Positions 55,272 through 64,000 of a stretch of DNA of 64,000 nt are shown here, one piece after another. The translations under genes were made by a program, and so were the position numbers. Positions within the stretch are counted from its first letter, which is position 1; every line of letters starts with the position of its first letter. Origin of the DNA: Enterococcus montenegrensis (lineage in GTDB: Bacteria; Bacillota; Bacilli; Lactobacillales; Enterococcaceae); assembly GCF_029983095.1 (NCBI RefSeq), contig NZ_CP120467.1, forward strand, positions 2,154,501 to 2,218,500. The letters run 5' to 3'. The notes beneath the pieces are model-generated. The model did no database searches. It saw only the letters and a list, made by a program, of their open reading frames with translations, and was not told the origin of the DNA.

Positions 55272-56708
55272 ATGAACACATTCTTTCATTATCGTGGGCG
55301 TAGAATTCGTCCTCTGCATCTATCTATTTATCGTACCTACCTTCTACTAACTTGGTTTCCTTTTCTATTATTTGCTGGTTACTATAGCTACCTTTTTATC
55401 TATCCATTAATCCTAATTATGCAGCAAAGACAAATAATTGATTGGATTGCCCTCTTAGTTCCCATTGGAGGGCTTTTTTTAATACTCTTCTTGCCGTTGT
55501 TAGTTTTGGTCATGATTCGCAGAGTTTCTTTTTTAAAAGGTGGCTTCTTCTATCGAGTCTACCAACGGCAAATGTTAGCTCGTCTCTTGAAAAGCAATGG
55601 ATTGTATGAGAAAACGGAACGGAAATCAAAAGAACCCACAACTGAGAAGATAATTTTTCCGAAAGTTTATTACCGTAATACCAAGGAAATTCTTTATTTG
55701 ACAGTTCCTACAGATGGGATGAAATGGCATGACCGTTTTCAAAAAATTGCAAAGACCTTTGAAGAAATGTACATTGCTGACTTCATTGAGGAACAAAAAG
55801 AAATGGGCTTCACCACCTATTTATTGATGATTGATGTGATCAGTAAGCGAATTGGAATTGAAGATTGCTTCGTAACAAATGGACAAGTCAAACTCATGGA
55901 TGGCGTTGTATGGGACTATGCCGAAGTGCCTCACATGTTAGTAACTGGAGGCACAGGGGGTGGCAAGTCCTACTTTCTGCTCACCTTAATTCATGCGCTC
56001 ATTCAGATTGGAACGGTTGATGTATGTGATCCAAAAGAAGCAGATTTAAAAGATTTAGAAAGTCTACATTTATTCAAAAATCACGTATTTTACGGGACAA
56101 AATGGATTACGAAATGTTTAAAGAATGCTGTAGAAGAAATGAATCGACGTTATGTTTATATGAGGGCTCTCCCTAACTATACAACAGGGAAAAACTTTGC
56201 ATACTATGGTATTCCTCCCTACTTTATTATTGTTGATGAGTGGGCAGCCTTTTTTGGCACCTTAACCTATAAAGAACAGGACGAAATTCTGCGATATGTA
56301 AAGGAACTTGTTCTAAAAGCACGACAAGCAGGTGTTTTTCTCATTTTAGCAACCCAACGTCCTGATGCAGATAACTTTGGTGGCGGTGTACGTGATAATC
56401 TTCTATTTCGAGTTAGCTTGGGAAAGCTATCAGAACAGGGCTATTACATGACTTTTGGATCGGATCAAAAAGGAAAAGCGTTCATCAATAAACGAATGAA
56501 AGGCAGAGGCTACTGCGATAGTGGCTCAGGAGTTCCTCGTGAATTCTATGCCCCTATTGTTCCGAAAAAATATGATTTCCTAGCAGAACTTAGACAAATA
56601 GGTACTATGCAAACATTAAATATAAAAGAGCTTTTACAAGAAATGACTACTGAGGAAATTAATGAAGCACATTCAGCTTTTGGACTTTCACAGAAAAAAT
56701 TAGGATGA
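55272..56708 (+). CDS. Conjugation coupling protein TcpA (FtsK/SpoIIIE-type ATPase)
   Basis: This 478-residue protein starts at ATG 55272 behind GGAGG. Two N-terminal transmembrane helices (about 20-85) precede a cytosolic FtsK-like motor, with Walker A VTGGTGGGKSYFLL near residue 224 and Walker B FIIVDEWAAF near 318. ILATQRPDADNFGGGVRDNL is the characteristic FtsK sensor stretch. It is the Tn916 Orf21 equivalent, bringing the relaxase-DNA complex to the secretion channel. It is followed by the oriT region. Confidence 0.93.
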   Translation: MNTFFHYRGRRIRPLHLSIYRTYLLLTWFPFLLFAGYYSYLFIYPLILIMQQRQIIDWIALLVPIGGLFLILFLPLLVLVMIRRVSFLKGGFFYRVYQRQMLARLLKSNGLYEKTERKSKEPTTEKIIFPKVYYRNTKEILYLTVPTDGMKWHDRFQKIAKTFEEMYIADFIEEQKEMGFTTYLLMIDVISKRIGIEDCFVTNGQVKLMDGVVWDYAEVPHMLVTGGTGGGKSYFLLTLIHALIQIGTVDVCDPKEADLKDLESLHLFKNHVFYGTKWITKCLKNAVEEMNRRYVYMRALPNYTTGKNFAYYGIPPYFIIVDEWAAFFGTLTYKEQDEILRYVKELVLKARQAGVFLILATQRPDADNFGGGVRDNLLFRVSLGKLSEQGYYMTFGSDQKGKAFINKRMKGRGYCDSGSGVPREFYAPIVPKKYDFLAELRQIGTMQTLNIKELLQEMTTEEINEAHSAFGLSQKKLG

Positions 56709-56728
56709 GATACTCCCTATATCAATGA

Positions 56729-56772
56729 AAAAAGGGAAAGGGAAAGCTTTATCTTTTGTTGCCCTTTTTTCG
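56729..56772 (+). terminator. Probable terminator after tcpA
   Basis: A6GGG and CCCT6 can pair across about 25 bp, followed by T6. It separates the tcpA transcript from the oriT/mobT region. Confidence 0.5.
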
Positions 56773-56789
56773 TTGCCTCAGCGGATGGA

Positions 56790-57000
56790 AGAAGCTGATA
56801 CTAACCGCTTCGTTTTATGAACAAGGTTTCCTTGTGAAAGCCGCACACTTTGGTGTGTGGCGATAGAACGAAAAGGAATAGGCAGGTTTCCTGCCTATGA
56901 CTGTGCGTGGTTAGGGCGAGCAGCGCTCGCTCTAACCTGTTACCCCCGCTTAATAACATGGGGGTAACTTTTTGCAAGAAAGACAAATTGGTTGTCAAAA
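56790..57000 (+). other. oriT: Origin of transfer region (oriT) with nested hairpins
   Basis: The roughly 370 bp between tcpA and the relaxase gene are GC-rich compared with surroundings and full of hairpins: CCGCACAC/GTGTGTGG, AGGCAGG/CCTGCCT and GCGAGC/GCTCGC. The last is TTACCCCC (56940-56947) with GGGGGTAA (56960-56967) around GCTTAATAACAT. That matches the shape of the ICEBs1/Tn916-type oriT, an ACCCCC..GGGGGT repeat with a GCTAACA-like loop. It sits where Tn916 carries oriT. The nick site is not proven. Confidence 0.75.
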
Positions 57001-57081
57001 TCCCTTATTAATAAAGCTTTTCTTTAAGAATAAAGCTGTAAACAATTTTCATTTATTTAGTGAACACAAGGCAGGTGACCC

Positions 57082-58383
57082 ATGAATAATCAAGAAATAA
57101 AAATTTTACGAAAGCGACTACGGTTAACACAACAGCAATTTGCCGAAAAGCTTGATTGGAGTAAATCATACCTCTCTATGATTGAAACTGGTAAACGAAC
57201 GATCACAAAAAAATCCATAGAAAAAATACGCAAAACATTCCATATGGACGGTGGCATTCTACCCATGGAAGCAAAAATTGATTTTCTTCGTGTTCGCTTC
57301 AAAATCCACTCCCCTTCTCAAGTAATTGAGAAGATATTACAAATGAATCCAGATGTGTTCATTTACAAAAACTATGGCTTTAATCATTATACAGAAAGCT
57401 ATTGTTTCAGTGACATCTTTGTTTTCTCAAATCCAGAAAACCTAAATATGGGGGTAATGATTGAACTGCGTGGACAAGGCTGTCGAGAATATGAATTGGT
57501 ACTAGAAGAACAAGAAGAAACTTGGACGACATTCTTTTGGCGGCTTTATCAATCGAATATTTTTGGTGAAGGTCTAATAATTGACACCAAAATTACACGA
57601 ATTGATTTGGCTCTGGATGAACATCTATCCCTTCTTTATCCCAATTACGATTTATTTGAATTGAAAGAAAAAGTTGAACAAGGATTAGTCGATACCACTT
57701 TTCGCAATTTTGATTTTACAGGAGGAATTGTTGTGAAGAATGGACAACAGCTCAACAAAGGACTCTCTCTTTACTTTGGTTCCAGACAGTCCCCATTTTA
57801 TTTAAACTTTTACCAAAAAGATTATGAACTAGCAAAAAAAGAAGAAATCTCTGTTGAAATGGCTCGGCAAAAATATGGCATTAAAAATCGTTATGAAATC
57901 CGTTTAGCTGACGAAAAAGCCTATCTCTTTGTTGAGTATTTACTTTCTACAGGAGAAACAATTGAATGGATCGTCAAAGAATTAATTGATACTGCCATCA
58001 AAGTATATGATTGCGACTCAAATGGACTACGCACTCATTACAGTCAAAATTGGCGCATGGTCATTGAAAGCATGCAAGAATTACGGTTGACCATGAAGGG
58101 TGAAAAACCAAATTATGATAAAGCGTTACGCTGGCTCTCAAACTATCTTGCTCCTACGCTAAAGAAAATTTGGATTATGGATCAAACGTTTGGCAAAAAT
58201 GAGTTAATGTCTAGAATTCAGCAAGCAGAGCTAAAAGAAAAAGATCAAGAAGAGCTGGCAAAACTTACAACAACAATAAAAGAATTATTGCTACAAGAAG
58301 AAACTCAAGCAGCTACTCCCTCTTCTGTAACTGTTACACAAGATGAAGTCGAACAGCTATTAGCACAATTTTTATTTAATTGA
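57082..58383 (+). CDS. Relaxase MobT (Rep_trans family) with N-terminal HTH
   Basis: This 433-residue protein has an Xre-type HTH at residues 5-55 (LRKRLRLTQQQFAEKLDWSK). A replication-initiation-factor/Rep_trans relaxase domain follows (about 60-350), containing ITRIDLALDEHL and the NRYEIRLADEKAY block. It is the Tn916 Orf20/ICEBs1 NicK type that nicks oriT and stays bound to the DNA end. A helical C-terminus completes it. CAGGTGA lies 5 bp before the ATG. It stands directly next to oriT. Confidence 0.92.
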   Translation: MNNQEIKILRKRLRLTQQQFAEKLDWSKSYLSMIETGKRTITKKSIEKIRKTFHMDGGILPMEAKIDFLRVRFKIHSPSQVIEKILQMNPDVFIYKNYGFNHYTESYCFSDIFVFSNPENLNMGVMIELRGQGCREYELVLEEQEETWTTFFWRLYQSNIFGEGLIIDTKITRIDLALDEHLSLLYPNYDLFELKEKVEQGLVDTTFRNFDFTGGIVVKNGQQLNKGLSLYFGSRQSPFYLNFYQKDYELAKKEEISVEMARQKYGIKNRYEIRLADEKAYLFVEYLLSTGETIEWIVKELIDTAIKVYDCDSNGLRTHYSQNWRMVIESMQELRLTMKGEKPNYDKALRWLSNYLAPTLKKIWIMDQTFGKNELMSRIQQAELKEKDQEELAKLTTTIKELLLQEETQAATPSSVTVTQDEVEQLLAQFLFN

Positions 58384-58395
58384 GAGGTGAAAAAA

Positions 58396-58881
58396 ATGAT
58401 TGAATTATATATCGAAAATCTTCATACCCATAAAGGGCGATGGTTTGAACTACCTATTGATTGGGAAGAGGTAAAAGAAAAAATCGAATTGGACGATGGG
58501 CAGGAACATTTAATAACAGACTACATGGCACCATTTACCCTTTCTCACTATGAAAATTTTAATGAAATGAATGAAGTAGCAGAACAACTGGATGAGCATA
58601 GTGGACACCCAGCCATTCACTATTTAGGTGAACTTGTAGAGTACGGATTTTTCAGCGATATTTTAGATGCATTTGAACAAATTGATGAAATTCAAGTCTA
58701 CTCTGACTGTTATTCTTATAAAGACTATGCAGAACAATTAGTGGATGATCTTGGCTATTTATCTGGTGTTCCTGATTTAATCAAGTGGAATGTTGACTAT
58801 GGGGGAATTGGTGAAGATTTACGCCAAGATGGACGCCTCTATCAAGCAAACGACAATACTATTATTGAGGTATTGTCATGA
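58396..58881 (+). CDS. ardA: Antirestriction protein ArdA
   Basis: This 161-residue, strongly acidic protein starts at ATG 58396 behind GAGAGGTG. The pattern (LYIENLHTHKGRWFELP, then a central acidic domain and DYGGIGEDLRQDG) is that of ArdA in Tn916 Orf18. ArdA mimics B-form DNA bent by type I restriction enzymes and blocks them. Here it would act against systems such as the neighbouring HsdRMS. It overlaps the next gene by 4 bp, so both are one operon. Confidence 0.9.
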   Translation: MIELYIENLHTHKGRWFELPIDWEEVKEKIELDDGQEHLITDYMAPFTLSHYENFNEMNEVAEQLDEHSGHPAIHYLGELVEYGFFSDILDAFEQIDEIQVYSDCYSYKDYAEQLVDDLGYLSGVPDLIKWNVDYGGIGEDLRQDGRLYQANDNTIIEVLS

Positions 58882-59252
58882 ATCAGAAATATCTCAAAGA
58901 AGAACTCAAAAAATATGGCTTTCTCTATTTAGAAGGACAAATTCCCGAAAGACAAGCTCGGCAATTTCTCACTGTAAAAAAACTAACTCAACGAGAAAAT
59001 CTGGTTTTTATTCCTAAAAAAGAAGTCTGTTTTGAACGAATTCTTTCTAAACACACCAGTCTTTATATTGAAGGACTAGAACGTTATAGCGATTCCGGTG
59101 TTTATCTTGGTTATTCGTATGATTTTTACAAAGCTACCTATCTATTCAATTCTCAGCCTAGTCGTTTAAAAATTTATGGTACGCAACTTTCTGCAAAGGA
59201 ACTTCTTTATTTGGTAAAGGGGTTCCCTTTTTTAATAATCGCAAAGGAGTAA
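58878..59252 (+). CDS. ICE-associated protein of unknown function (124 aa)
   Basis: This 124-residue basic, soluble protein begins MNQKYLKEELKKYGFLYLEG. The ATG overlaps the ardA stop (ATGA). It stands between ardA and tcpC, where some ICEs carry small antirestriction or regulatory genes. A helix-rich N-terminus and aromatic-rich middle (SLYIEGLERYSDSGVYLGYS) can be seen. I do not recognise the family. Co-translation with ardA suggests a related early-transfer role. Confidence 0.65.
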   Translation: MNQKYLKEELKKYGFLYLEGQIPERQARQFLTVKKLTQRENLVFIPKKEVCFERILSKHTSLYIEGLERYSDSGVYLGYSYDFYKATYLFNSQPSRLKIYGTQLSAKELLYLVKGFPFLIIAKE

Positions 59253-59256
59253 CTCA

Positions 59257-60276
59257 ATGAAATTTATCAAAGAGAAAAAGAATCATCCCCCAGCTTTACC
59301 AAAAGAAGAAAAAGCCGCTAGTATCCGAACGACTCGTACCTTCTTTCTAATCCTAACGCTTTTGTTAATCAGCAGTGGTCCCTTTGCCTTTGTTAAATCT
59401 ACCCAAATGCAAAGTCTTATTCGCAAAGAACAAACCACATTAACTGAAACGATTCACAAAGAATTAGCAAAAAAGACAAATACAGCTGTTACATCAGAAT
59501 TGTATAAACAGTTTCTACAGCCTTTCATTACAGCTTACATTAATATTCCTACCGAGCAGCAAGCATTTGAAAAACGTTTTAATTCACTCCAAGAGACCTA
59601 TTTCATGATTACCCTAGATGAAGAAAAGAATACGGGGACTGAACGAAAACTACTCTCTTCTGATTTTTATAATCTAATCAGTGAAAATGGACAATTGGTG
59701 GCTCAATACCGTATTGCTTATGAAATCAATGCTCCAGTTACAAAAGAACGTGATGTAAAGAAAAAAGAAGGTAATAAAGAAGTAGTCACCAAAGAAAAAT
59801 ATATTGACTACGAAAAAATTGAAAATCGTGTGTTGTTAAATATCCCTTTTATACAATTAAAAAATCAATCGTTTAAAGTGACTGCCTATCCTTATTTTAC
59901 TCTTGAGCCTTCACTAACTTCAAAAAATGGGCAACTAAAAATGCCTGATATTTCTCAGTACCAACAAGTGGATACCAAAGAAGAAAAAATGGTTGTCAGT
60001 TTCATCCAGTCATTCCTTGATAAATATGTATCTGCTTCATTGGAAGATATGGCATTTATGATGAAAGAACCAGAAATTCTAACAGGTCATTATCAGATAA
60101 GCAATAGCCAAATTAAACCCTTCTTCAAAGACAAACAACTCTTTGCTTTTGTTACATTTGATGTTATTGATGGTGAAACAAAAATAGGTCACAAGGAAAC
60201 CATGACTTTATTGTTGAAGCAACGAGAAAACACTTATTTCATTGAAACCATTCATCATTATTTAGGAGGAATTTAA
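59257..60276 (+). CDS. Conjugation channel protein TcpC (VirB8-like)
   Basis: This 339-residue protein has a cytoplasmic N-terminus (about 25 residues), one transmembrane helix (about 28-46), then an extracytoplasmic region of two NTF2-like domains (about 80-215 and 235-335), as in TcpC/VirB8. AAAGGAG precedes the ATG. TcpC is a bitopic core component of Gram-positive type IV conjugation machines (Tn916 Orf13). In Tn916 it stands last, after VirB6 and the NlpC hydrolase. Here it comes before TcpD/TcpE, a different gene order. Confidence 0.87.
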   Translation: MKFIKEKKNHPPALPKEEKAASIRTTRTFFLILTLLLISSGPFAFVKSTQMQSLIRKEQTTLTETIHKELAKKTNTAVTSELYKQFLQPFITAYINIPTEQQAFEKRFNSLQETYFMITLDEEKNTGTERKLLSSDFYNLISENGQLVAQYRIAYEINAPVTKERDVKKKEGNKEVVTKEKYIDYEKIENRVLLNIPFIQLKNQSFKVTAYPYFTLEPSLTSKNGQLKMPDISQYQQVDTKEEKMVVSFIQSFLDKYVSASLEDMAFMMKEPEILTGHYQISNSQIKPFFKDKQLFAFVTFDVIDGETKIGHKETMTLLLKQRENTYFIETIHHYLGGI

Positions 60277-60615
60277 ATGAAACAAAAGAAAATAGTATGC
60301 TCTCCTCAGCAAAGACAACTACTAACTGTCAAACTCACCACACTATTCAGTAGCCTTTTATTCTTTTTCGCTCTATCTCCTGTCGCTTATGCTGATGCAA
60401 ACGCTAAGGAAGCCAGTAACTATATCTTGAATGACTGGATTGCACCAATTTTTGGTGTAGTTGTTGTTTATTTAGTCATCAAAGAATTTCTAAATTCAAA
60501 ATGGATTCAAGGTTTTGCAATCCTCTTTTTTGGCGGTATCATTTACGCTGTTATCAAAGACCCTACAGGCGTTCTTAATTCACTTTCTAATCTAAAAAGC
60601 TACTTTGGGTTATAG
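60277..60615 (+). CDS. Conjugation membrane protein, TcpD-like
   Basis: This 112-residue protein has an N-terminal signal-like helix (about 20-42, ending VAYADA) and two further membrane helices (about 55-72 and 77-95). It starts right after tcpC (adjacent stop/start) and precedes tcpE. Position and size fit the TcpD/VirB2-like small membrane protein of these systems. Sequence similarity is too low to be certain. Confidence 0.65.
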   Translation: MKQKKIVCSPQQRQLLTVKLTTLFSSLLFFFALSPVAYADANAKEASNYILNDWIAPIFGVVVVYLVIKEFLNSKWIQGFAILFFGGIIYAVIKDPTGVLNSLSNLKSYFGL

Positions 60616-60617
60616 TC

Positions 60618-61307
60618 ATGAATATAGAAAAACAGATATTAGACTATAGAGAGCCCTTCAATGCACCCTATATGATCAGAGAAATTGCCAAAAATGTCCA
60701 CTTACCTTTTGTTGTTTATGCACAGGATTTCACTGTTGCAACAGTCAGTTTTGCGATTGTGTTTAGTGCTCTCTTGATACTTTTTGGAATGAATCAATTA
60801 GTCGTCATAGTTTCTCTAGCTATTCCTTATGGATTAGTACAACTATTTAACCGAGTTGAGCCGGATGGAAAGAGAGCGGATATTTTTTTGAAAGATTATT
60901 TTCTCTATCTTCTGACCTTTGTATTTGGGCATAAATCACTGTATCATGAGCAACTTCACTCATTTAAACAAGAAAAAGTAATTTATGATCGCTGTACCGT
61001 TGAACAGCTTTCCATAAAAAAAGAAGGAGAAGCAAAAATGAATACATTAGATGTTGACCAATTGAAACAAGAAATAAAAGATAGTGTTGTTCCAGAACTA
61101 ATCCATGAATTTGAATCCTTAAAGGCAAGAGAAGAAGGTTTCTATGAATTGTTTGAAACAGATGATGAAGTATTGCTAATGAAGAAAATACTCTTTCGAC
61201 AATTTGCAGACGGAGTTATCCCGATGTCAGAAATTACTAAATTAAAGGAACAATATCAGTCATTAATCAAGCAATCCATTCGTAAACGAATCACTAGATT
61301 ATTATAG
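60618..61307 (+). CDS. Conjugation protein of the TcpE family
   Basis: This 229-residue protein is of TcpE type. A short cytoplasmic lead is followed by a hydrophobic hairpin (about 42-75) and YFLYLLTFVFGHK. The C-terminal charged region of about 90 residues has coiled-coil character. It corresponds to Tn916 Orf17 but is longer. It overlaps no gene and lies 14 bp before the VirB4 gene. TcpE is required for plasmid pCW3 transfer. Confidence 0.82.
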   Translation: MNIEKQILDYREPFNAPYMIREIAKNVHLPFVVYAQDFTVATVSFAIVFSALLILFGMNQLVVIVSLAIPYGLVQLFNRVEPDGKRADIFLKDYFLYLLTFVFGHKSLYHEQLHSFKQEKVIYDRCTVEQLSIKKEGEAKMNTLDVDQLKQEIKDSVVPELIHEFESLKAREEGFYELFETDDEVLLMKKILFRQFADGVIPMSEITKLKEQYQSLIKQSIRKRITRLL

Positions 61308-61321
61308 AAAGGTGGAAAAAA

Positions 61322-63844
61322 ATGAAGTTTAAACAGCCATTTCATAAGGTTTATCATAATTTATTGCTTACTACAGAAAATGAAGTTTGGGCATATTTTA
61401 CTTGTCCTAGCGACTATGTTATTGGTCAAAATAAAGAAATTCAAGAAAAGCATAAACAAAAATGGAATCAATTTTTACAAAGCTTACGCCGTTTTGAGGA
61501 CTTTGAACTATTTCTAAATCCGCATTCTTACAATCTTAGTGAGCGGCTAGCAGCTTTCTCCGAAAATTTTGATGAACAAGCAAAATCAATGGGCGATAGT
61601 TTAGTTGATCGAACACTTTCCGAATTAGAAAATCAACTTCGAGTTCTCACAACGGAAAAATTTTATATTGGGGTTAAACTTTCTAGTTTATCTTCTGCAA
61701 CAACTGTAAAAGGAAAAGCGATGGAAGTCGTTGACTATTACGCAGGAAAGTTATTATCCTTGAACTACTATCACCTAACTGTTGATGAAGATTTTTTAAA
61801 ACGATACCGTTCAATAGAATCAGAAATTTTTCAACTTGTTGGAACGGTTAATGGGCGTAGACTTACTGAACAAGAAGTGCTACAAGCCTGCCGTTATCCC
61901 TATGTACGTGGAATGAAGACTTCCTTTGATCTTGATTTTGTTGAAAATAGCAACTATTCATTAACAGATACTATTCTTGATCCTACAGAAGAACAAGGCT
62001 TATTAAAGTTAAGAAGCTCAGAAGGAACTAGCTACATTGCTCTGCTTCCTATTCATAAATTCGCCCCCAACTTGGCATTCAATCATATAGCAGAAGTGGT
62101 GCAAAGTCTCCCCTTTCCAGTAGAATTCCGACTCAAAGGGCATTTTGAACCCTTAAAAGGTGGTAGAGGATTAAAAGGAAAGTCTTCTCGTGCTGCCAAG
62201 CGATTAAAAAATAGTGCAAAAGAAACGGTTTCTATGGGCGATTCCGAAATGAAATCCAGTCGCTTTAATCGTTATGCTTTGACCGACTTAAACAATAAAA
62301 TAGACTTAAGAGTCCCTGTCATTAAATGGCTGGGACTTTTTGGTGTCTTTGGACAAACACCAGAGGAATGTCGTAGTCGGATTCGTACCGTCATTTCTTT
62401 ATGCCAATCTCGAAATGTTGAAATAGTCAAAGGCTTAGCCGATCAAGTATTTCTCTTCCATCAATTTTTAGCTGGTAACAAACTAGGTTCTGAAAAAAAT
62501 TGGCTTCACTACACCACAGTTGAAGGAATTAGTGAAATGTTATTGAGTGTTGAAAATCGGATTGGTGATAACGTAGGAATTCCTATTGGTATGGTCTCGG
62601 AATTGAAAAACACTCGAAACTTAACACCAAAAGAAGTGGCAAAAACGAGTCGAAAACCCATTTTCTTTAATCCATCTATTGGGAACCAAAATGATATCGC
62701 TGATAAAAAAGCCAATAGCCCGCACATTGCCATCACTGGACCCACTGGAAACGGAAAATCCTACTTGGCAAAGTTTATTTTCTTCCTTTCAGTTTTAATG
62801 AATGGAAAAGGATTGTACGTTGATCCTAAATCTGAGTTCTTCGATTGGATTATGGAGGTTATCAATCATCCACTTTATCAAGAAAAGTATCCCGACACTT
62901 GTGCTTTCATTCAACAGCACTTCCACCAAGTGAGACTTGATCCAAATAAAACCAGTAACAAAGGCGTTCTTGATCCCTTCTGTTTTATTCCTAATCGAGT
63001 AGCTGCAAAAGACATGGCGCAAGACTTATTTGAAGAGCTTTATGATTTTACTAGTGCTAGAGAGAAAAAATCAAGATTGGCAATGCTAGAAGGAATCGAA
63101 ACTGTATTAAAAAGAAGAGATCAAGGTGAACGAATAGGCTTACTTCATGTAGTTGACTTCATGCTGGAAAGTCCACATGAGGAGGTACGAGATACAGCCA
63201 GCTTAATCAAGAAATCAGTACAAGGTTCTATTTTAGAATTAGCTTTTAGTTATGGCGAAAATGAAGGACTAAATCTTACGAATAAGGTGACTATCTTAGA
63301 AGTTTTGGGGTTAGAAATGCCTCGTGCAGAAACACTTAGCAATGATTACAGTGCTACCCAAAGAAAATCGGTCATGTTGATGATGTCTATTGGAAAATTC
63401 TGTGAACTTTTCGGCTTACGTGACCGAGAGGAAAGCACTGTTGTTCTATTTGATGAAAGTTGGATTTTTAATTCTTCTAAAAACGGTCGTGCGATTATCA
63501 AATCCATGCGCAGAGTTGGTCGAAGTTTTAACAATACCCTGATTATTGTCACTCAATCTGTTAAAGATACAGCCGAAGAAGATGATACAGGAAACTTTGG
63601 ACGAATTTTTGCATACGATGACAAAGATGAACGAGAAGATATTCTTCGTCATTTAGGATTAGAAATCACTAATGAGAATATTGAGTGGTTAAAAAATCTA
63701 CCAAAATATCATTGCCTTTATTTAGATTTACGAGGACGTGTTGGCAAAATGCTTGTCTACTGTCCTTATGAAGAAATCCATCAAATGCTGCAAACGGTCA
63801 AAAAAAATACAAGTGCAGATGTGGAAACGACCTTTAGCACTTAG
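61322..63844 (+). CDS. VirB4-like conjugation ATPase (TcpF/Tn916 Orf16-like)
   Basis: This 840-residue ATPase powers the mating channel. The N-terminal 330 residues form the VirB4 docking part. The RecA-like motor has Walker A ITGPTGNGKSYLAKF near residue 475 and Walker B VVLFDESWIFN near 708. IIVTQSVKDTAEEDDTGNFG and LYLDLRGRVGKML complete the fold. AAAGGTGG precedes the start. Length is normal. Downstream is a VirB6-like gene, as in Tn916. Confidence 0.93.
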   Translation: MKFKQPFHKVYHNLLLTTENEVWAYFTCPSDYVIGQNKEIQEKHKQKWNQFLQSLRRFEDFELFLNPHSYNLSERLAAFSENFDEQAKSMGDSLVDRTLSELENQLRVLTTEKFYIGVKLSSLSSATTVKGKAMEVVDYYAGKLLSLNYYHLTVDEDFLKRYRSIESEIFQLVGTVNGRRLTEQEVLQACRYPYVRGMKTSFDLDFVENSNYSLTDTILDPTEEQGLLKLRSSEGTSYIALLPIHKFAPNLAFNHIAEVVQSLPFPVEFRLKGHFEPLKGGRGLKGKSSRAAKRLKNSAKETVSMGDSEMKSSRFNRYALTDLNNKIDLRVPVIKWLGLFGVFGQTPEECRSRIRTVISLCQSRNVEIVKGLADQVFLFHQFLAGNKLGSEKNWLHYTTVEGISEMLLSVENRIGDNVGIPIGMVSELKNTRNLTPKEVAKTSRKPIFFNPSIGNQNDIADKKANSPHIAITGPTGNGKSYLAKFIFFLSVLMNGKGLYVDPKSEFFDWIMEVINHPLYQEKYPDTCAFIQQHFHQVRLDPNKTSNKGVLDPFCFIPNRVAAKDMAQDLFEELYDFTSAREKKSRLAMLEGIETVLKRRDQGERIGLLHVVDFMLESPHEEVRDTASLIKKSVQGSILELAFSYGENEGLNLTNKVTILEVLGLEMPRAETLSNDYSATQRKSVMLMMSIGKFCELFGLRDREESTVVLFDESWIFNSSKNGRAIIKSMRRVGRSFNNTLIIVTQSVKDTAEEDDTGNFGRIFAYDDKDEREDILRHLGLEITNENIEWLKNLPKYHCLYLDLRGRVGKMLVYCPYEEIHQMLQTVKKNTSADVETTFST

Positions 63845-63856
63845 AAAGGAGCTGCT

Positions 63857-64000
63857 ATGTTACTAAAAGATTTATTTGATATTGACAGTTTCCAATCCTT
63901 TTTTGAAAAAGGCGGCTGGTTTAGCATCAATGAAAATTTACAAAGTGTGCTAAATGCGTTGCTCAATATTGCCTTTGGCTTAATCAAATACCTTGTTCTG
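63857..64000 (+). CDS. VirB6/TcpH-like membrane protein, truncated by window end
   Basis: Forty-eight codons follow GAAAGGAG at 63857. They read MLLKDLFDIDSFQSFFEKGG, then NLQSVLNALLNIAFGLIKYL. This matches the N-terminus expected for the Tn916 Orf15-type multi-spanning channel protein after the VirB4 gene. The rest lies outside the window. Confidence 0.75.
   Translation, partial: MLLKDLFDIDSFQSFFEKGGWFSINENLQSVLNALLNIAFGLIKYLVL

Overview
The window is low-GC Firmicutes DNA with strong Shine-Dalgarno sequences, and its gene content looks like Enterococcus or a close Lactobacillales relative. Pointers are an EfrAB-like ABC exporter pair, a complete malolactic locus (mleR, mleS, mleP), two ECF vitamin-transporter S components, and a Tn916-superfamily conjugative element. 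The genus is inferred from family resemblance only. No tRNA, rRNA or CRISPR array was seen.

About 1-34.3 kb is chromosomal core. It holds a heterodimeric ABC exporter (5' end outside the window), a membrane-anchored GH3 enzyme, folT behind a THF riboswitch, a niaX-like gene behind twin NiaR-like operators, and the tatD-rnmV-rsmA operon. Next come a membrane protein, a phosphoesterase, a YfcC-type carrier, a T-box-controlled DAHP synthase and a nitrite-reductase/siroheme cluster (sirC, nirB, nirD, hemD). The cluster is preceded by two gene stubs that look like a deletion scar. Then follow a HAD phosphatase, a secreted coiled-coil protein, the malolactic locus, a small unknown gene under a SAM-I riboswitch, a flavodoxin-like protein, and a second ABC exporter pair whose TetR regulator is frameshifted.

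About 34.3-50.4 kb is an accessory, defence-rich island. It holds a PD-(D/E)XK-like protein, a type I restriction-modification system (hsdR, hsdM, hsdS) with a start-less second hsdS in opposite orientation and a tyrosine recombinase between them (a predicted invertible specificity locus), stubs of a replication protein and an integrase, a frameshifted ApeA-like HEPN gene, a TPR/LA2681-like HEPN gene, and a DUF6037-like gene split by an IS3-family element.

About 50.5-64 kb is one end of an integrative conjugative element. It starts with a thioester/Cna-B/LPXTG surface adhesin split by a second copy of the same IS. Then come two DUF961 genes, the TcpA coupling ATPase, an oriT-like region, the MobT relaxase, the ArdA antirestriction protein, and TcpC/TcpD/TcpE/VirB4-like transfer genes. 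A VirB6-like gene runs off the window.

Three metabolite- or tRNA-sensing leaders (THF, T-box, SAM-I) can be read directly. Both IS insertions can be rejoined in silico to in-frame genes with 3-bp target duplications. Several genes are broken by single-base losses beside homopolymers, so either recent decay or sequencing error is possible.
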